Shown here piece by piece: positions 51,979 to 64,000 of a stretch of DNA of 64,000 nucleotides. A program made the translations under genes and the position numbers. The notes under the pieces are model-generated. The model was not told the origin of the DNA and did not search any database. It worked only from the letters and a program-made list of their open reading frames with translations. The DNA comes from Phalacrocorax aristotelis (Eukaryota > Chordata > Aves > Suliformes > Phalacrocoracidae). The stretch lies in the NCBI RefSeq assembly GCF_949628215.1, contig NC_134288.1, positions 10,299,682 to 10,363,681 on the forward strand. The letters run 5' to 3'. Position 1 is the stretch's first letter. Each line of letters begins with the position of its first letter.

Positions 51979-54152
51979 GGCAAATTACTGCTGCCTGCCA
52001 CTGAGTAAGGCGAGAAGAGGTGACAGGAGCTTTCATCCATGATCTCCCTAAGTAGATGCAGTTATTCAGGAGAATTTAGTACCCAGTAGACTTGTTCAGA
52101 CAGTGCTGTAGCACTGACTCAATAGTTAAAGCAGGAGAAAAAGAAACACTAGCATAAAATCGTCATTTTTAACAAAACCTTGGATCTGGTTTCTTGTGGT
52201 GGTTACAGAGCGCAGCACTGTAGTTTTCACTTATTTCCAGAGTTTGCTTCCAAGCAAGTGTTGGGAGGACAGTTGTCCTTTACGGAAAAGCTTGCTTTTG
52301 CCCTGAGAGGCTTAAAAGTTCACTAACAGGAATTTGTCCAGCAAACAGGGTCACATCTGAAGCACATTTCTTCCACTTGTTCAGCCATTGTTTGGCTACC
52401 CTGAATTTGCTCCCAAAGTACTTAGGTTATAATGCTCAGGTCTGGGCACTGCCTGCTCACAGCTTGAATAAAAATAGATTACTAAAACTTCTGATGCCCT
52501 TTAGCTTACATTAGTTTTCTGGGAAACATCGTCAGGAGACTTGGAATGACTACAGCTATAATATCCTTACACAACACCCTCACTGTTTAGAACTGCAAGT
52601 ATTTCATGTATTATTATCTAGGTCAACATAAAATAGGAGTCTTCCTAAAACAACTGTTTGCTTACCCTTTAAAAACAATGGCATCTTCCATCTTACACAA
52701 TGTTTAGGGAGAGGACTAGAACATCCTGCTGTGCCTCAGTGACTAAGCAGTATTGGAAATCAGAGCCCTCCTAGTATCATACGTACGTGGGGGAGAATCA
52801 AGGCCCTGGTTGTTGCATGGGATGTCCCTTACCACTGCTCACCCAGGAGGAGCACCAGGCATCCAACGCACCAGGTGCCAGCAGTGTCCCGTGCTCAGTC
52901 TCGGGCTTTCCCAGCTGCTCTGAACTCCAGCTGTGCTGCCACTTAGCTCTAACACAGGGGAGTGGAGCCAGGAGACTTGATCATTTTCCAATGGAAGTGC
53001 AGGGAATGACGATTTCCCAGCTACTGCTATGAGGACATGAGCCCAGCGAGGTTGTGCATTGGTGGTCTGGGTGCTGCTGCCAAGTCTCAGGCACATGGAC
53101 TTAAGGGTGTTTTCGACTACGAAGTGTAAGGGACTAGATAAAGGTTTGGAGATGTCAGATCAGCTTCAGGGACACGCTCCAGTGTGCTTGTTCAGCCTCA
53201 GTCTGATCATACAGATTCCCCCATGCTGGTTTCTGTCTCTGTACTTCCTTCTGTGATACTGGAGCTTGGTAGGTGATTTATTTGACTTCTCTTGGTCTTC
53301 CCAGAAGTTAAGTCAAGGACTCTTTAGTTGGGAAACTTGGAAGGTAAGAATAGGAGTGTACATTCCCCATTTCATGACTCTGAACCTGAAAGAACAAATC
53401 AGCTCTGACAAGATAAAAACCAAGTTCTTCTTTCACACAGTTTCATGTTGTGCACTGACATGATGTCACGCAGGAACAACCTAGCTGGTGATTCAGCACC
53501 TCTTGTTTACAGAGATCCCCTGCCCTTTGCTACAACAGCTGTACTCATGGGGCATTTACTAGGTCTTTCACAGTCTGTGGCATAGACTATCCTGTGATCC
53601 TGCCTCTTCTCATGGCACGGAGATGAGCTGTCAAAATTTCCACCACACTGAGGATGTGGGTGCAGGCTTGGAAGAGCTTAATCCTTGCAGAGGACGGAGC
53701 TGTGTGGGAACAGTTACTTTCCATTTAGTAGCTGTCCTTCCCTCTTCCACAGGTGGCCAGCTGCCTTTGCTCCCACAGCTTTCATCTCCAGGGCAATGGC
53801 CTTCTGTTGAAAGCATGGTGGTCAATATATGCGGGTATTATGCATAATCTCAAATGTCAAAATAAGCCTTGTTTGTGTCAGAGGAGCAAAATGTTTCAAC
53901 ATGGCAGGATAACCCTTGGTATCTCACGGGTCATCTTGTTCCCCCGATAGATAAGCACAGCTGAATAAGCAGTGGGCTTTGGTGACAAAACAGGGACACC
54001 CAGCAAAATCTCAGTGAAATACAGGGGCTGTCTGTGTATTCATTCAACTGTTACTGTTTAAAGGAGTAGGCAGTGACGAGGTGCTATTTGCAATACCAGT
54101 TTCTGGGAACAATGAATCCCTTATTCCTCTTTATGATTGTCTTATAGAACCA

Positions 54153-54173
54153 CCCCTCCCACCCCCACCCCCC
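54153..54173 (-). other. G-quadruplex motif next to T/G tract
   Basis: cccctcccacccccaccccc on the plus strand gives four G-tracts with single-base loops on the minus strand. A T/G-rich tract of about 70 bases follows (54174-54240). Confidence 0.6.
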
Positions 54174-54240
54174 TTTTTTTTTTGTTTTGGTTGGTTGGGT
54201 TTTTGGTTTTGTTTTTTTTGTTTGGTTTTCTTTTTTTGTG
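54174..54240 (+). repeat. T/G-rich low-complexity tract
   Basis: Poly-T interrupted by TTGGTTGGTTGGG units, very like the tract at 3665-3742. Confidence 0.7.
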
Positions 54241-57200
54241 GGAGTGTGACTCAAAAGAAATTGCTAAAGAACATCTGCAGATGAGATGGTATCAGGTTAT
54301 TTGACTTCTGGCAGAGGAGTTCCTGGCTAAGAACTGAACTGGAACACCAATAGGAAAACAACAAACTACTCTGTAGGATTCTGTTTCAGGAAAGCACTTA
54401 ATTTTACAGAGAATATCGTGTATCCTCAGAGCAGTGCTTATGATACATACTGAATACAGATGTCTTAAGGCTGCACTGGATCAGAGGTTTGAATTATTTC
54501 CTCCTAACATTTAGCATAAACATCACTCAGCTGAAAAATATATGCTTCAAATGATGAAGTGTTTACTAAGTAATGCTGTGCTTGTTGTATGCTGGCAGCT
54601 GCCTCCCCCAGTTGCTGGGCAATTTCCCAGTAGAGCAGCAGTGAGTGAAACAGCTGTGCTGCACGTGCTTCATGTCCCAGACACAGCTGGCAGCAGATGT
54701 TTCTGTCTGTGAGAAACATGGGTGGAAGCAGGTGGGTTTAAGCACTGGAGCCCTCCATGGTGTGTGCTTCCTCCTGTCATGGCCACAATGGCAGGGAGCA
54801 GCTCTTAAGAGATGACTGGATGGAAGAACTCCAAGTAGTGCATTTGTGGATGGTAGAAAGACAGTACCATCTATGGACATGCACCAGAAGAAGTTATTAC
54901 TCATGAGTTAGTAGTTTTAGTAAAGATTACCAGCAATTATTCGTCCAGCAAGGATTTTGTTTCAACAGAAGGATGCCTCATCCTGTGAGTTCCTACATAA
55001 ATATATCTACTGCCTCATCTTCACAACTACCCTTGATAACATGTGACAACATGATTGTGGGAAAGGTGAGACTGCTGCAGACATCCTCAAAAAAGGATGT
55101 GGGGAATGTGGTATTCAAGAGAGGACGCTGCTAATAAAACTGAAAGTTGGAAACTCATTTGGAATCAGCAGCTTTAAGGAAAGACAGTGCAACCGATCAG
55201 GAATTAGGAGATCCCTGCCTCCAGAAAGTGATTTTATGTATTTAAAAATAAACTCAGACTGAATTCCACAACTGAGTAATTCACTGCAAATGTTCCTCCT
55301 TTTCATGTTTCCACTTGACAAGCACCCAGTTTATGGAAGAAATTTAGGTCATTTTTTCCCCAGTGATGTTGCATACTGTGCTGTCCAAGTGTTCTCTTTC
55401 AGCCCTCAGTCATTTTCCTACACGAGGTTCCAGCTGCTTTTAGTAACAACTTGATTCTTTCATTAGAAAATTTAATCAGCACTCCCTTCCGAGGTAAGGA
55501 GTGTCATGGGTGAAGGCTTATGATCAGATTTAAGTTGTGCAGATGAAGTTGTATGAGAACATGCACTACTGATAAGCTAGGACTTTATCCTTGTGAAGTG
55601 GTTTTGGATATAAAAAAGCCTAAGCGGGCATAGAGAAACTAACGGAAAGCCCCCAGTAGTTGTCATGGAAGCTGGTTTTACCAGAGGAGCAGAAAAACAA
55701 ATCTTTAAGGGATTTCAGAAGCACAAGAAACAAAACCAAAGGGCAACGCTGCAGGAAATGCCCGAGGTCCAGCAAACCAAACAATACGTGCTACACACCA
55801 GGAATGTTTCATTGGGATTTCCAACTTTTATACAACTCCAGTGTGAAAAAGCACCTGCTCTAGTTCCTCTGGCGTTCTCTGTCCTGATGAGAGCTTGCCA
55901 GAGGGCAAGGGCTCTTCCCACCTCTCCCTGGATATAGATTCGAGCCAAATTTTAATAGAAGACTGTGCCAAAAGGGATTTTTGAGAGGACATCCAGTCTA
56001 TAACCTAGCAGGGTCAATTCAGCCTGTTTTTTCTTAATTGTCCAAATTGCTTTTGGGAAACCTATAGACAAACACTTGGGACTAATTTCTTTCAGTCTCT
56101 GACAATGGTCCCAAGGCAGAAGGCAAACTCAATCTCTAGTGCTTCTTTTCATAAAAGCTGAGGAGCATAAGCAGAGCTGCAAGCAGAGGCAGAACCTGCT
56201 TTCCTTTATGTGTGGACTTTGCTGTCTGTGGCTGCCAGTCAGTCATCATCTACATTAATCAGATTTTTTTTTTTTTTTTAATTTAAAGGGATAATGGTCA
56301 ATACCAGTGACAGTACCACTCTTTGCATTTCTTAGCAGATCCCTCTAGAAGTTCTCTCCTTAAACTAATACCACTTGCCAGCAGAGAAGTCCCAGGATAC
56401 TGGGGCATTTAAAAAAATAATGAAATGCCTAAATCAATTCAGAAGCCTTCAAGTACTTTAATCCAGATTTTTAGCTGATGACTGCTGTAACCTTATATTT
56501 TCCAAACCCGCAATGGTACCTCACAGTTATTCATGAGCACACACTTCTGGAAATCATGACTAACCCAACAGTCTCATGTCCACCTAAAATATCATCACTG
56601 AGGAGAAGCAGATTTCCAGACTTGCAGTGAAGTGCCCTTTTGCTTGAGATTGCTATCTTAATGTGTAAAGGCAGATCCTTACCTTATATGAACTGCTGGA
56701 TGTGCTGGACATGTTGGTGTACAAATGATGTTATTGGATGTATCAGCAGTACAGAAGTAGGATCATAAGGTAGAAGAGACTAAAAATAGGTCGATTAGGA
56801 ATAAAACTTGACAGCGCTGGGAAGGATATTAAGTCCACTTCTCTGTTATAGGCTGATTTCAATTTAGCAGAGAGTAGGAAGGATGGCGGGGGGCATATGC
56901 CCCATCCATGCTTTCTGCTTGCTTCTTCACCTTGCTCTGAAACAGCTGGTACTGGTCAGAGCCTTAAATAAGATGTTGCACTTAGCACGAAGCTGTGTCT
57001 GACTTGTCCTGGTATTTCCCCTGGTTCCGTGGGATGGGATGTCATGGCGAGTGGGATAGGATCTGACATCAGCGTCACTGAGCAGCAGACCATCAGGCCC
57101 TTGCAGCAAGGCTAACACATCACTGTTGCCTTGCACTACAATGGGATGGGATTAGGTAGTACTGGCAAAAAGTGCTGTGAGTCAGTTATTCTGTCTTTCC

Positions 57201-59689
57201 ATAGTTCCAAATGAAGATGAAATTGCCACCACCTGGCTAGCACTGTGATTCATGGAGTACTCAGAAGCATCAGAAGTGGGTTTTGTGCTTCTTTAAGGAA
57301 TGCTTTTGCCTCCTGCTGCTAATGGCTAATAAACGTTTGCAAAGCAGGGAAATTCCAGGCAGGTGAGAGAAAGTTAATCTTCTGCCAATGTTCAAATAAG
57401 GCAAGTAAAATAAATACCATGGTTTTTAGACACTTAGCTTTACCTCAGCGTAAAGCATGCTAAAGGAAAAAGTGATTACTAAGTATGGATGATGAATCTG
57501 TTTCACCTTGGGAAGATAAAGCACCTCTTCAGAGAAATAAATGGCTATGAACAAGACAAAATAGGTTCATCTCAAATGTATCAAAAATCTCAAAAACTGA
57601 TTACATTTGAACTACTCAGAAATGTCCTTGCTTTGGTTGGAGGTCTTGCAGGGGGGTGACTTGCAACGCAAAAGCATTTTAAATAGAAATCTGTGGTTCC
57701 TATATAGGACTTAAATAAAGCACAAGTCTAAACTATGATAAATTATTCATTAAATTACTGATGAAAATATGAAATAGTTATCAGCTACGTGCATATCATC
57801 TTAGGCTATCCCAGTGGGATTTTTTTCGGTCGATCTTACGCATTGACCACCACCCCTTTTCAGAACGCTTTTCCGTGTCAGTTTGGTCCTATTCAGCTGT
57901 CTGTACTGAGGCATCATTAGCAGAACAGACCTGCTTATAGAGACTGAAGCTGCAATAAAACCCACTGAAGGAGGAAGTCATCAGTGTCCTTGTGCAACCA
58001 TTTATGACCATATAGAGCAGATGCAACCAAAAACCCCAGCTGACTTAGCAGCACTCCATTGTCATCGTGCTTCATGTAAAGTAACTGCACATGGTACATG
58101 CTCAGCAAGATCCAAGTCCAGATTGCGCTTCCCAGCACTCAGGAAATCTTTCAACAGTATCAGGTAGGTGCACTCCATCTGTAATGGTGGAAAAACCTGA
58201 CTGCGAAACTCTCTTTCTAAAACAGACTTTGGGAGCCAAGCAGCTGCATCCCATGTGTAACAGCTGTTACTGTTCTAGAAGATAACTCTGAATGATATCG
58301 AACGTTTCGCTGCAGTTTCAGAGAAATCCTCCCGGATGTTTTGTGGACATCAGAGCGTGCTCATACTTACGTATCAGAGCTGATGTGTCTTTCTAGGTGA
58401 AACACCCTCCCGCTCATGAGAACTCAGAATTCTGAAGTCAAAATGTTGCCTTTAATTTAAGACCTCCTGCTGATGTGTGCCACAAAGCAGTCTTTGTGTC
58501 TAGAGACTTGTGAGAACAGCTATGGCCTCGAGCTTAAAACTGTTTTTCCTCCCTGGTCTCCCAGGGAATAGGGAGAGGAAAAGATCTGAGAAGAGTATGT
58601 GGAAAGCTTGGAAAACCCCTGGTATCCCATTAAACAGACACTTCAAGTTAGTTGACTAAAATGTTTTGTCTCTTAACAATGCAGTTTTGTCCACCAGTCA
58701 CTGTTTTACATCTTTGTTTTTACTGTTAGCATCAACCTTGCCAACCAAAACAAGAGCCAGGACCACAGCGATACCCTGAAAATACTCACACTTTTAAAGA
58801 TGGCCAAGTGAGAGAGATTTCCCTTATAATGAACAGCCACTGGGTATCCGATACTTTTGTACACTTGAAACTCTCAGCCCTACATCACATGCAGCACCTA
58901 GAGAAAGTGCCACTTCTTACAGTAAGTGAGTGATCTTCAAGGGGATCCTCTACATTCACAGAGTGCAAAAGAAACCTGGGATGGGTCACTAGGTCTGAAG
59001 GAACCTAATGAAATCTCTGGTGTCTGTTAAACCTTCTGGGATATGGCACTGACATTGGCACCATCCAAATTCAAACTCGGGTACTGTGTTATACAACCTT
59101 TTCTAACAGCAAGTAATTGAATCTTACCTGACAGTTTGCCTGGCCTTCTCCTATCCTAGAGTTATTGAGAAGTAAGATTCTGCTCTCCAGTATGCAATTA
59201 TTTCCACTGACTTCATGTGTTTAATGACACGTTCCAGCTGCCCTCATGCTTTGACCCAAATGTGAGGGAATGAATTATGTTCTCTCATAAAAAAAAAATC
59301 TGCAACGAGTTGCATGCAGAAAATTCAGCAGAAAGTTCTTTGACATGCCAAATAACATGTCTATAAACAAATACTACTATCTAACTTGCTGAAATAGAGC
59401 TTGGATAATGTTCCATTAGTTATGTGAGCAAACAGGACAGAATGGTCACCCATGCCAGGAGTAACTAAAACATGCGAAGAGCAACACCCATTGCCAAACC
59501 ACTGTAAAATACATGTAAGAAGAAAGTCAGAGAAATGTTAGTGATACGTCAGCAGAACTACTAGCTGGGTAGGCTGTACGAGAAGTGAGCACTACTTGAC
59601 TTTGAGAGCTGCCTATCTGTTCTTTCTTGCATTTCAAAAAACTAGAGGGCTAAGTACCACTATTTCCAAACATCAGTTGCTCCAGCAAG

Positions 59690-60508
59690 AGAAGTTCAGA
59701 GTAGTAGGAAGCTTTATTGCATACTGATTTCTCCCTGCCTAGAGGTTCAGCTTTCAGCCTGGAAAGATCACAGAGAGGGCCTCAATTCATTCCAGTTACA
59801 GAAGATACCAATTATTCTTATAATTAAAGAGAATGCACAATGGAGAGATTGGCAATCAAAACACGGCAGTGCTTCTGGAGTTCATGTCCTATTAGGATAC
59901 CCATTTTAAACAGTGTACCACTGTGCAGTTGCTGGCTTCCGTATCTGCATTTTCCACAGGTAAAAGTTATCAATCAACATGCCGACTGAAAACTGAGTTA
60001 TAATCAACACTGTCTCTCCCCATTATACAAACAGCAGCATAACAGGGCCAGTAACACCACCTACAGTAACCATGGGGCTGGAGCAGCAAGGTATCCTCTC
60101 AGTTGGAAGGGACAACCATTCCCCAAGCTCTCCCTCCCTTTTCATATTCACCTACACAGTTCCTTCAGGAGTTCCTTCACATCACTGGCCTCTAGCCTGT
60201 AAGACTAACAAATCAAGAATCACAAAGTAATACAGTAGAAAACTAAGTCCTTTGCATTTGCAACAACGTGTAGATTGCCACTTGGCCTATGCTCTAAGGC
60301 CAATGAGTTAATACTTAATGTAAGAGATTCCCACCCCCCACCCAGCTGGAATCCTTTGCTCAAGTTTTTTAGACAGAGAAAGAGAATGTTTGTCTCCAAA
60401 CTTAGGAAAGAATCAGGTGTAATAGGAATCCAGTGGACCACCTTCCTTAAAGAGAACACAAAACTGTGTGGAAAAAGACTGTCCATTCCTTGGCTGACTT
60501 GGAATTTC
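59690..60508 (-). other. ARFRP1: ARFRP1 3' untranslated region (inferred)
   Basis: Noncoding sequence on the minus strand from the ARFRP1 stop to the candidate poly(A) signal. There is a weak CR1-like match near 60095-60115 but no other feature. Confidence 0.5.
59713..59718 (-). terminator. ARFRP1: ARFRP1 poly(A) signal candidate
   Basis: Plus-strand tttatt in gctttattgc is AATAAA on the minus strand, about 790 bases after the ARFRP1 stop. It is the nearest convincing signal and sets the likely 3' end near 59690. Confidence 0.55.
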
Positions 60509-60596
60509 TTACGTGATGTCCTTCTTTCTTGGGGGCCGGTGAATATTCCTCACCACGCACTTCACCATCCATTCAATTCCCTCGTTCACTCCTTTG
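60509..60596 (-). CDS. ARFRP1: ARFRP1 terminal coding exon
   Basis: The acceptor ccttag (minus strand) precedes CAAAGG. The exon completes a glycine codon, then encodes 28 residues, KGVNEGIEWMVKCVVRN and IHRPPRKKDIT, then TAA at 60511-60509. Confidence 0.95.
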
Positions 60597-62229
60597 CTAA
60601 GGAAATAAGAGAAGTAGACAAGATTTCAAAAGAAAAAAAAACACCTCACACAATAACCAAGAATGAAAACATGGCTCATGTAGTCCCTAACTGACCCCTT
60701 ACGAGAGCAAGTGAAGGGTTCTGCCTTGCGGTTGTTTACTGGTGCTACTATGTCAGTTTCTCATACACGCAAACAGTGGGGATCTGATTTCTTTTAACTC
60801 AGTATGTAAGCTCCATCCTTTATTTTTCTGGTGTCTGTACAAGCCTACATCCAATTTAGTTACTCATCAACTCTGTGGAAACCTTGGGATGAACAAGCAT
60901 CAAACCACTTGACAGTCAGCTGGTTTGAGGTTATTTTGCTACAAGCCTCAGGGTAGTTGTATCAGATCTTCCAGCCCTGGCTCCAACTTTCTGTAATCAT
61001 CTGTGCTGGCACGGCTAAGCAAGTCACCAACTCACTGGTCTGCACAGCTTCCCAGCCAGCACTTCCACCATTTTTTTTTTTTGTGCCAACTCAAACTGAA
61101 ATTTTGAAAGGAAACTCCACACAGATCAAAACCGGAAGTGTTTGTACAAAACCCACAACAATTGGAAAAGTTGCATTTCATAAGATTATTATCTAATACT
61201 TCTCTTCCAGTCAGTGCTTAACTATTGTTCTTGTGGTCATTCATCTGTTAATTAGCATTTGATTCTTAGCAATGCAGATAACAGAGATTTTTCTCATGAT
61301 TTAAGAAGCTTTTCTTATGCTTTGCAGTAGCTTGCATAACAATACAGCTAGATTAAAAAAAGAAGAAATCTCAAAGCTCTGGATTCAGTAGAGGCAGTAA
61401 TTCAGGCAGGAGTATTTCTACCCATCTGGAACAGTACTTTTGACCTATGCTGAATAGCCCTTTTCACCCAAAGAACTGAAAGCGTAACCAAAGTATTGCA
61501 AGACTCAATGCGCAATAGTGACACCAAGATCAAGAATCTAGTGGGTTGTGTGGCATGCAGCTGTGTAAGCCTGAAGAAGAATCAGTCTCCCAAACTTTGG
61601 TCTTTTCTAGTCATTGTATCTTAAACTACAGGCATCCCCCACGTAAGAACACTCTTGGAGATTGTTATATTATCTACATAACAAAGCTCATCTGCATGAC
61701 AAAAAATATGAAAGCAAGAGCATAATTCCACCACCAACAATGGAATGCCACTCATTTCTCTGGCCGCATCACAAACAGCTACATTTTCAACTGACTTACA
61801 TAAAGCCAGGAGCTGCAGCACGCCAGTGACTGCAAACATTACTGTGTATGGAGATGGGATGACGGGGGACAAGAATCAACATCTCCATGTGCCTCCAAGT
61901 CCTGTTACTCTCAGCCAGTAGTACATTTTCATCGTGTTTCATAGACGGGATTAACAGATGGATTTACTGACTTGGCAGATGTCCAAGGCTCACAAACAAG
62001 TATCTGTCACTGCTGGGAAGGAAGTGCAGCTCCCTGTCAGGGGTTATTAAATCCTATAGTACTCCTCTGCTTGCGTGACACCCTGCAGCTGTTCAGTTAA
62101 CCAAAATACCATCCATTCTCATACTTACCCAGTAAGAGCAGAGCAGGCTTGCGTCAGGCAGTCTCTCTTCCCAATTTTGTTAATGCAGTCACTGAATGCT
62201 GTCTTGATGTCAGGTATTGACAGACAAGT
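60509..62229 (-). CDS. ARFRP1: ARFRP1, ARF-related protein 1 (last two coding exons)
   Basis: ARFRP1 is an ARF-like GTPase of the trans-Golgi that recruits ARL1 and golgins for vesicle sorting. Minus-strand exons at 62129-62229 and 60509-60596 join in phase 2 and encode the C-terminal 62 residues: TCLSIPDIKTAFSDC, INKIGKRDCLTQACSALTG, then KGVNEGIEWMVKCVVRN and IHRPPRKKDIT with TAA. CSAL is the G5 guanine-base motif. Identity to the mammalian protein is very high. The N-terminal exons with the P-loop, switch regions and NKQD lie beyond 64000. The gene is convergent with TNFRSF6B, as in mammals. Confidence 0.95.
62129..62229 (-). CDS. ARFRP1: ARFRP1 penultimate coding exon (G5 motif)
   Basis: The acceptor cccttgcag (minus strand) precedes ACT TGT CTG. 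The exon encodes 33 codons plus two bases and ends ACTGG|gtaagt. It contains PDIKTAFSDCINKIGKRDCL and TQACSALTG. Confidence 0.95.
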
Positions 62230-64000
62230 CTGCAAGGGAAACCAAAAGAAGAGCTTGCTTTCTAAGCTACAAGACATGGTGGCCTTCTTCCAAAATGAAT
62301 CCTACCACATCCACAGTTCTGCCTCAGACAGGGTGGCACAACACACTTATGTTAAACCCCATCACCCACTAACACAGCAAATTCACTTCTCTACATTCAA
62401 AAAAAAAAACAAACCAAAAAAAACCCCCAAAACCAAACAATCATATTCTTTCTTCACCAAAGAGAATGCTATTTTCAGACAGTATACACAGACTGCCACA
62501 CCTCCCTGATCCTCAAGACGCACACTTCTAAGCAAATAGAGTCACAAAAACTAGCACAACCCACACACACTCCTTCCAACCGGCCCAAATCATCACACAC
62601 AAGTTCTGTCTATCAGAACGCTATGGGAGCACATCTATTTACAAAGCCTTTTGAAAAAGTGCCAGAATCCCAGACAAGTCTGTTCCTGTGGCTGACTTTT
62701 TGCCAATGGCCTGGATCACATCTCCCTACATGTGCACTCTCAGAAAACAGCTTGGATGTGATTTTTCCTAAGTTCTCAGCAAATTCCTTGATATTAAAGG
62801 CATAACTACTCTGGGCTTTTTTGCATTTTGCATGCAGGAGAAAATGCTGACAGTACTAAATGCAGCACATTTTCTGATGCCTGGTGTCACTTTGCTTTTG
62901 ATCACCATCAGGATGATGTGTACATGTGTGATACAGCACTTCTGTAAGGCTGCTACAACATTGCCAGGAAGTGGTTTCAAAATACACAAACGCATAAACC
63001 CCCCCAATAAATCAGTGGGTTACTTTCCTGACAAAAATCAGTGTTACCACAAAAATTTTATTCTTAGAGTTACAAACACAACAAAAGCAAACCTGCCTTA
63101 CTGATGTCTAAACTTGCATTCTCCTCCCTGAACATGGGGAAGCAGGTAAAAGAAAAATCACCTGCCTTTAAATCATTTTCTGATCTTGGTGCTCACTTTT
63201 TCCTCAGAAGCCTTGGACAAGCCATTTAAGCACTTAAGCTGGCCATGAGACCAGCTTTCTTCCTCTCTCTGCAAAGACATTCTGGACCTTCAGTGAGGCT
63301 CAAATACATGGTTTGAGCAAGTGTTTCCTGAAATGCCAAATCAGACCCTTGTGAGTCTTGAGGATTAGTCCAAGTGGATGTATGCTTTGAAGGAACAGAC
63401 TACCTGCAAACAGGAATTCAGCCTTCAAGTTGGGGGCTTAACTTAGCAGAATGATAGAAATTAATAATACCAGCTATCCATTTTGCAAAATACTGGTTCT
63501 GGAGAAATTAAATACAGGAAACTACTGTGGAGATGACCATGTGACAAATAGGCAGGTTTCAGTGCTAATAAGTAAGAAGGGTTCTTAAGAAATGGCTTGA
63601 GAGGAGTTTAATGACACCCAATTCACCCAGTGTCCTTGAATCCAGACTTGTGATTTTTCACTGTGAAAGGCCTAGAATCCATTAGTTGTGCAACTTTTGA
63701 AATGCAACTTAGGTCATAAGAAAGTACAGTCATCAAACTTGCAGTTTCAATTAATGAGCTGGAAACTGTATCCAGAAATGTAACTTACTTCATTGACCAA
63801 AGCCCTAACAACTTACAAACCTGCAATTCATAAAGATGAGCTGTCATCCACAGGATAGTTAAATAAATAAATTAAAAAATCAAATACTAACTTTAGAGGG
63901 AGTCAGACTGGACCTGGGAGCTGGAATTCATTCCAGTAGGTCTGGAAGATGGGCAAGAGATTACTACCAAACAACCATTTCTCTGCAAGTTTGTAAAAGA
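62230..64000 (-). other. ARFRP1: ARFRP1 intron (partial)
   Basis: Intronic sequence upstream of the penultimate ARFRP1 exon. The exon carrying the NKQD guanine-specificity motif was looked for on the minus strand and not found, so it lies past the end. The stretch contains an A/C-rich tract at 62399-62436 and a (TAAA)n run near 63860-63875. Confidence 0.65.

Larger units (their letters stand above)
46463..59690. other. TNFRSF6B-ARFRP1 intergenic region, no supported gene
   Basis: About 13 kb between convergent genes. Open frames are short, with no protein family recognised on either strand and no chain of phase-compatible exons. The first part should hold the TNFRSF6B 3' UTR, but I saw no AATAAA or ATTAAA until 48198. 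The second half (about 52-59.7 kb) is AT-richer and nearly free of recent CR1 copies. C-rich tracts at 51816-51840 and 54153-54173 are listed separately. Confidence 0.5.

Noticed and set aside
60090-60125. Possible CR1 fragment (ctcagttggaagggacaacc)
   Set aside because: Only about 20 bases match; could be chance. Mentioned only under the ARFRP1 3' UTR.

Overview
The window is vertebrate nuclear DNA, almost certainly from a bird. The coding exons are small and widely spaced with canonical GT-AG borders. The interspersed repeats are dominated by CR1 LINEs with the typical avian 3' tail, and both identifiable loci (RTEL1-TNFRSF6B and ARFRP1) form a conserved vertebrate neighbourhood. There are no bacterial or phage features. 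I cannot name the species from the sequence alone.

Layout. (1) 840-30787, plus strand: the 3' part of RTEL1, 17 coding exons from the second half of the helicase core (motifs IV-VI) through two harmonin-homology domains, a PIP box and the C-terminal C4C4 zinc module to the stop codon. Exons upstream of 840 lie outside the window. The joined exons keep one open frame of 755 whole codons plus a stop, so the gene looks intact. Its introns hold an internally deleted CR1 (6.2-8.6 kb), a second CR1 (14.3-15.85 kb), a candidate solo LTR (18.4-19.2 kb), a CR1 3' end (27.3-27.7 kb) and an ancient amniote-type CR1 (28.0-28.5 kb). (2) 30788-39600: RTEL1 3' UTR with a poly(A) signal near 31653, then about 8 kb with no gene I can recognise. 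(3) 39540-46462, plus strand: TNFRSF6B (decoy receptor 3), with a TATA-containing CpG-rich promoter, a split signal peptide, four cysteine-rich domains and a basic C-terminal domain without a membrane anchor. (4) 46463-59700: about 13 kb with no supported gene. (5) 59700-62229, minus strand: the last two coding exons and 3' UTR of ARFRP1, an ARF-like Golgi GTPase, convergent with TNFRSF6B. Its upstream exons are beyond 64000.

The three genes share a locus but not a pathway: a DNA helicase for telomere and G-quadruplex maintenance, a secreted TNF-family decoy receptor, and a trans-Golgi GTPase. No previously undescribed multi-gene system is evident. The observations most worth checking are a second PIP-like motif at the extreme C-terminus of RTEL1, a possible shortened RTEL1 ending in its last intron, a phase-compatible candidate alternative first exon inside TNFRSF6B, a pentamer repeat at the TNFRSF6B promoter that shows a CpG-decay gradient, and strong G-quadruplex motifs inside the gene for a G-quadruplex helicase.
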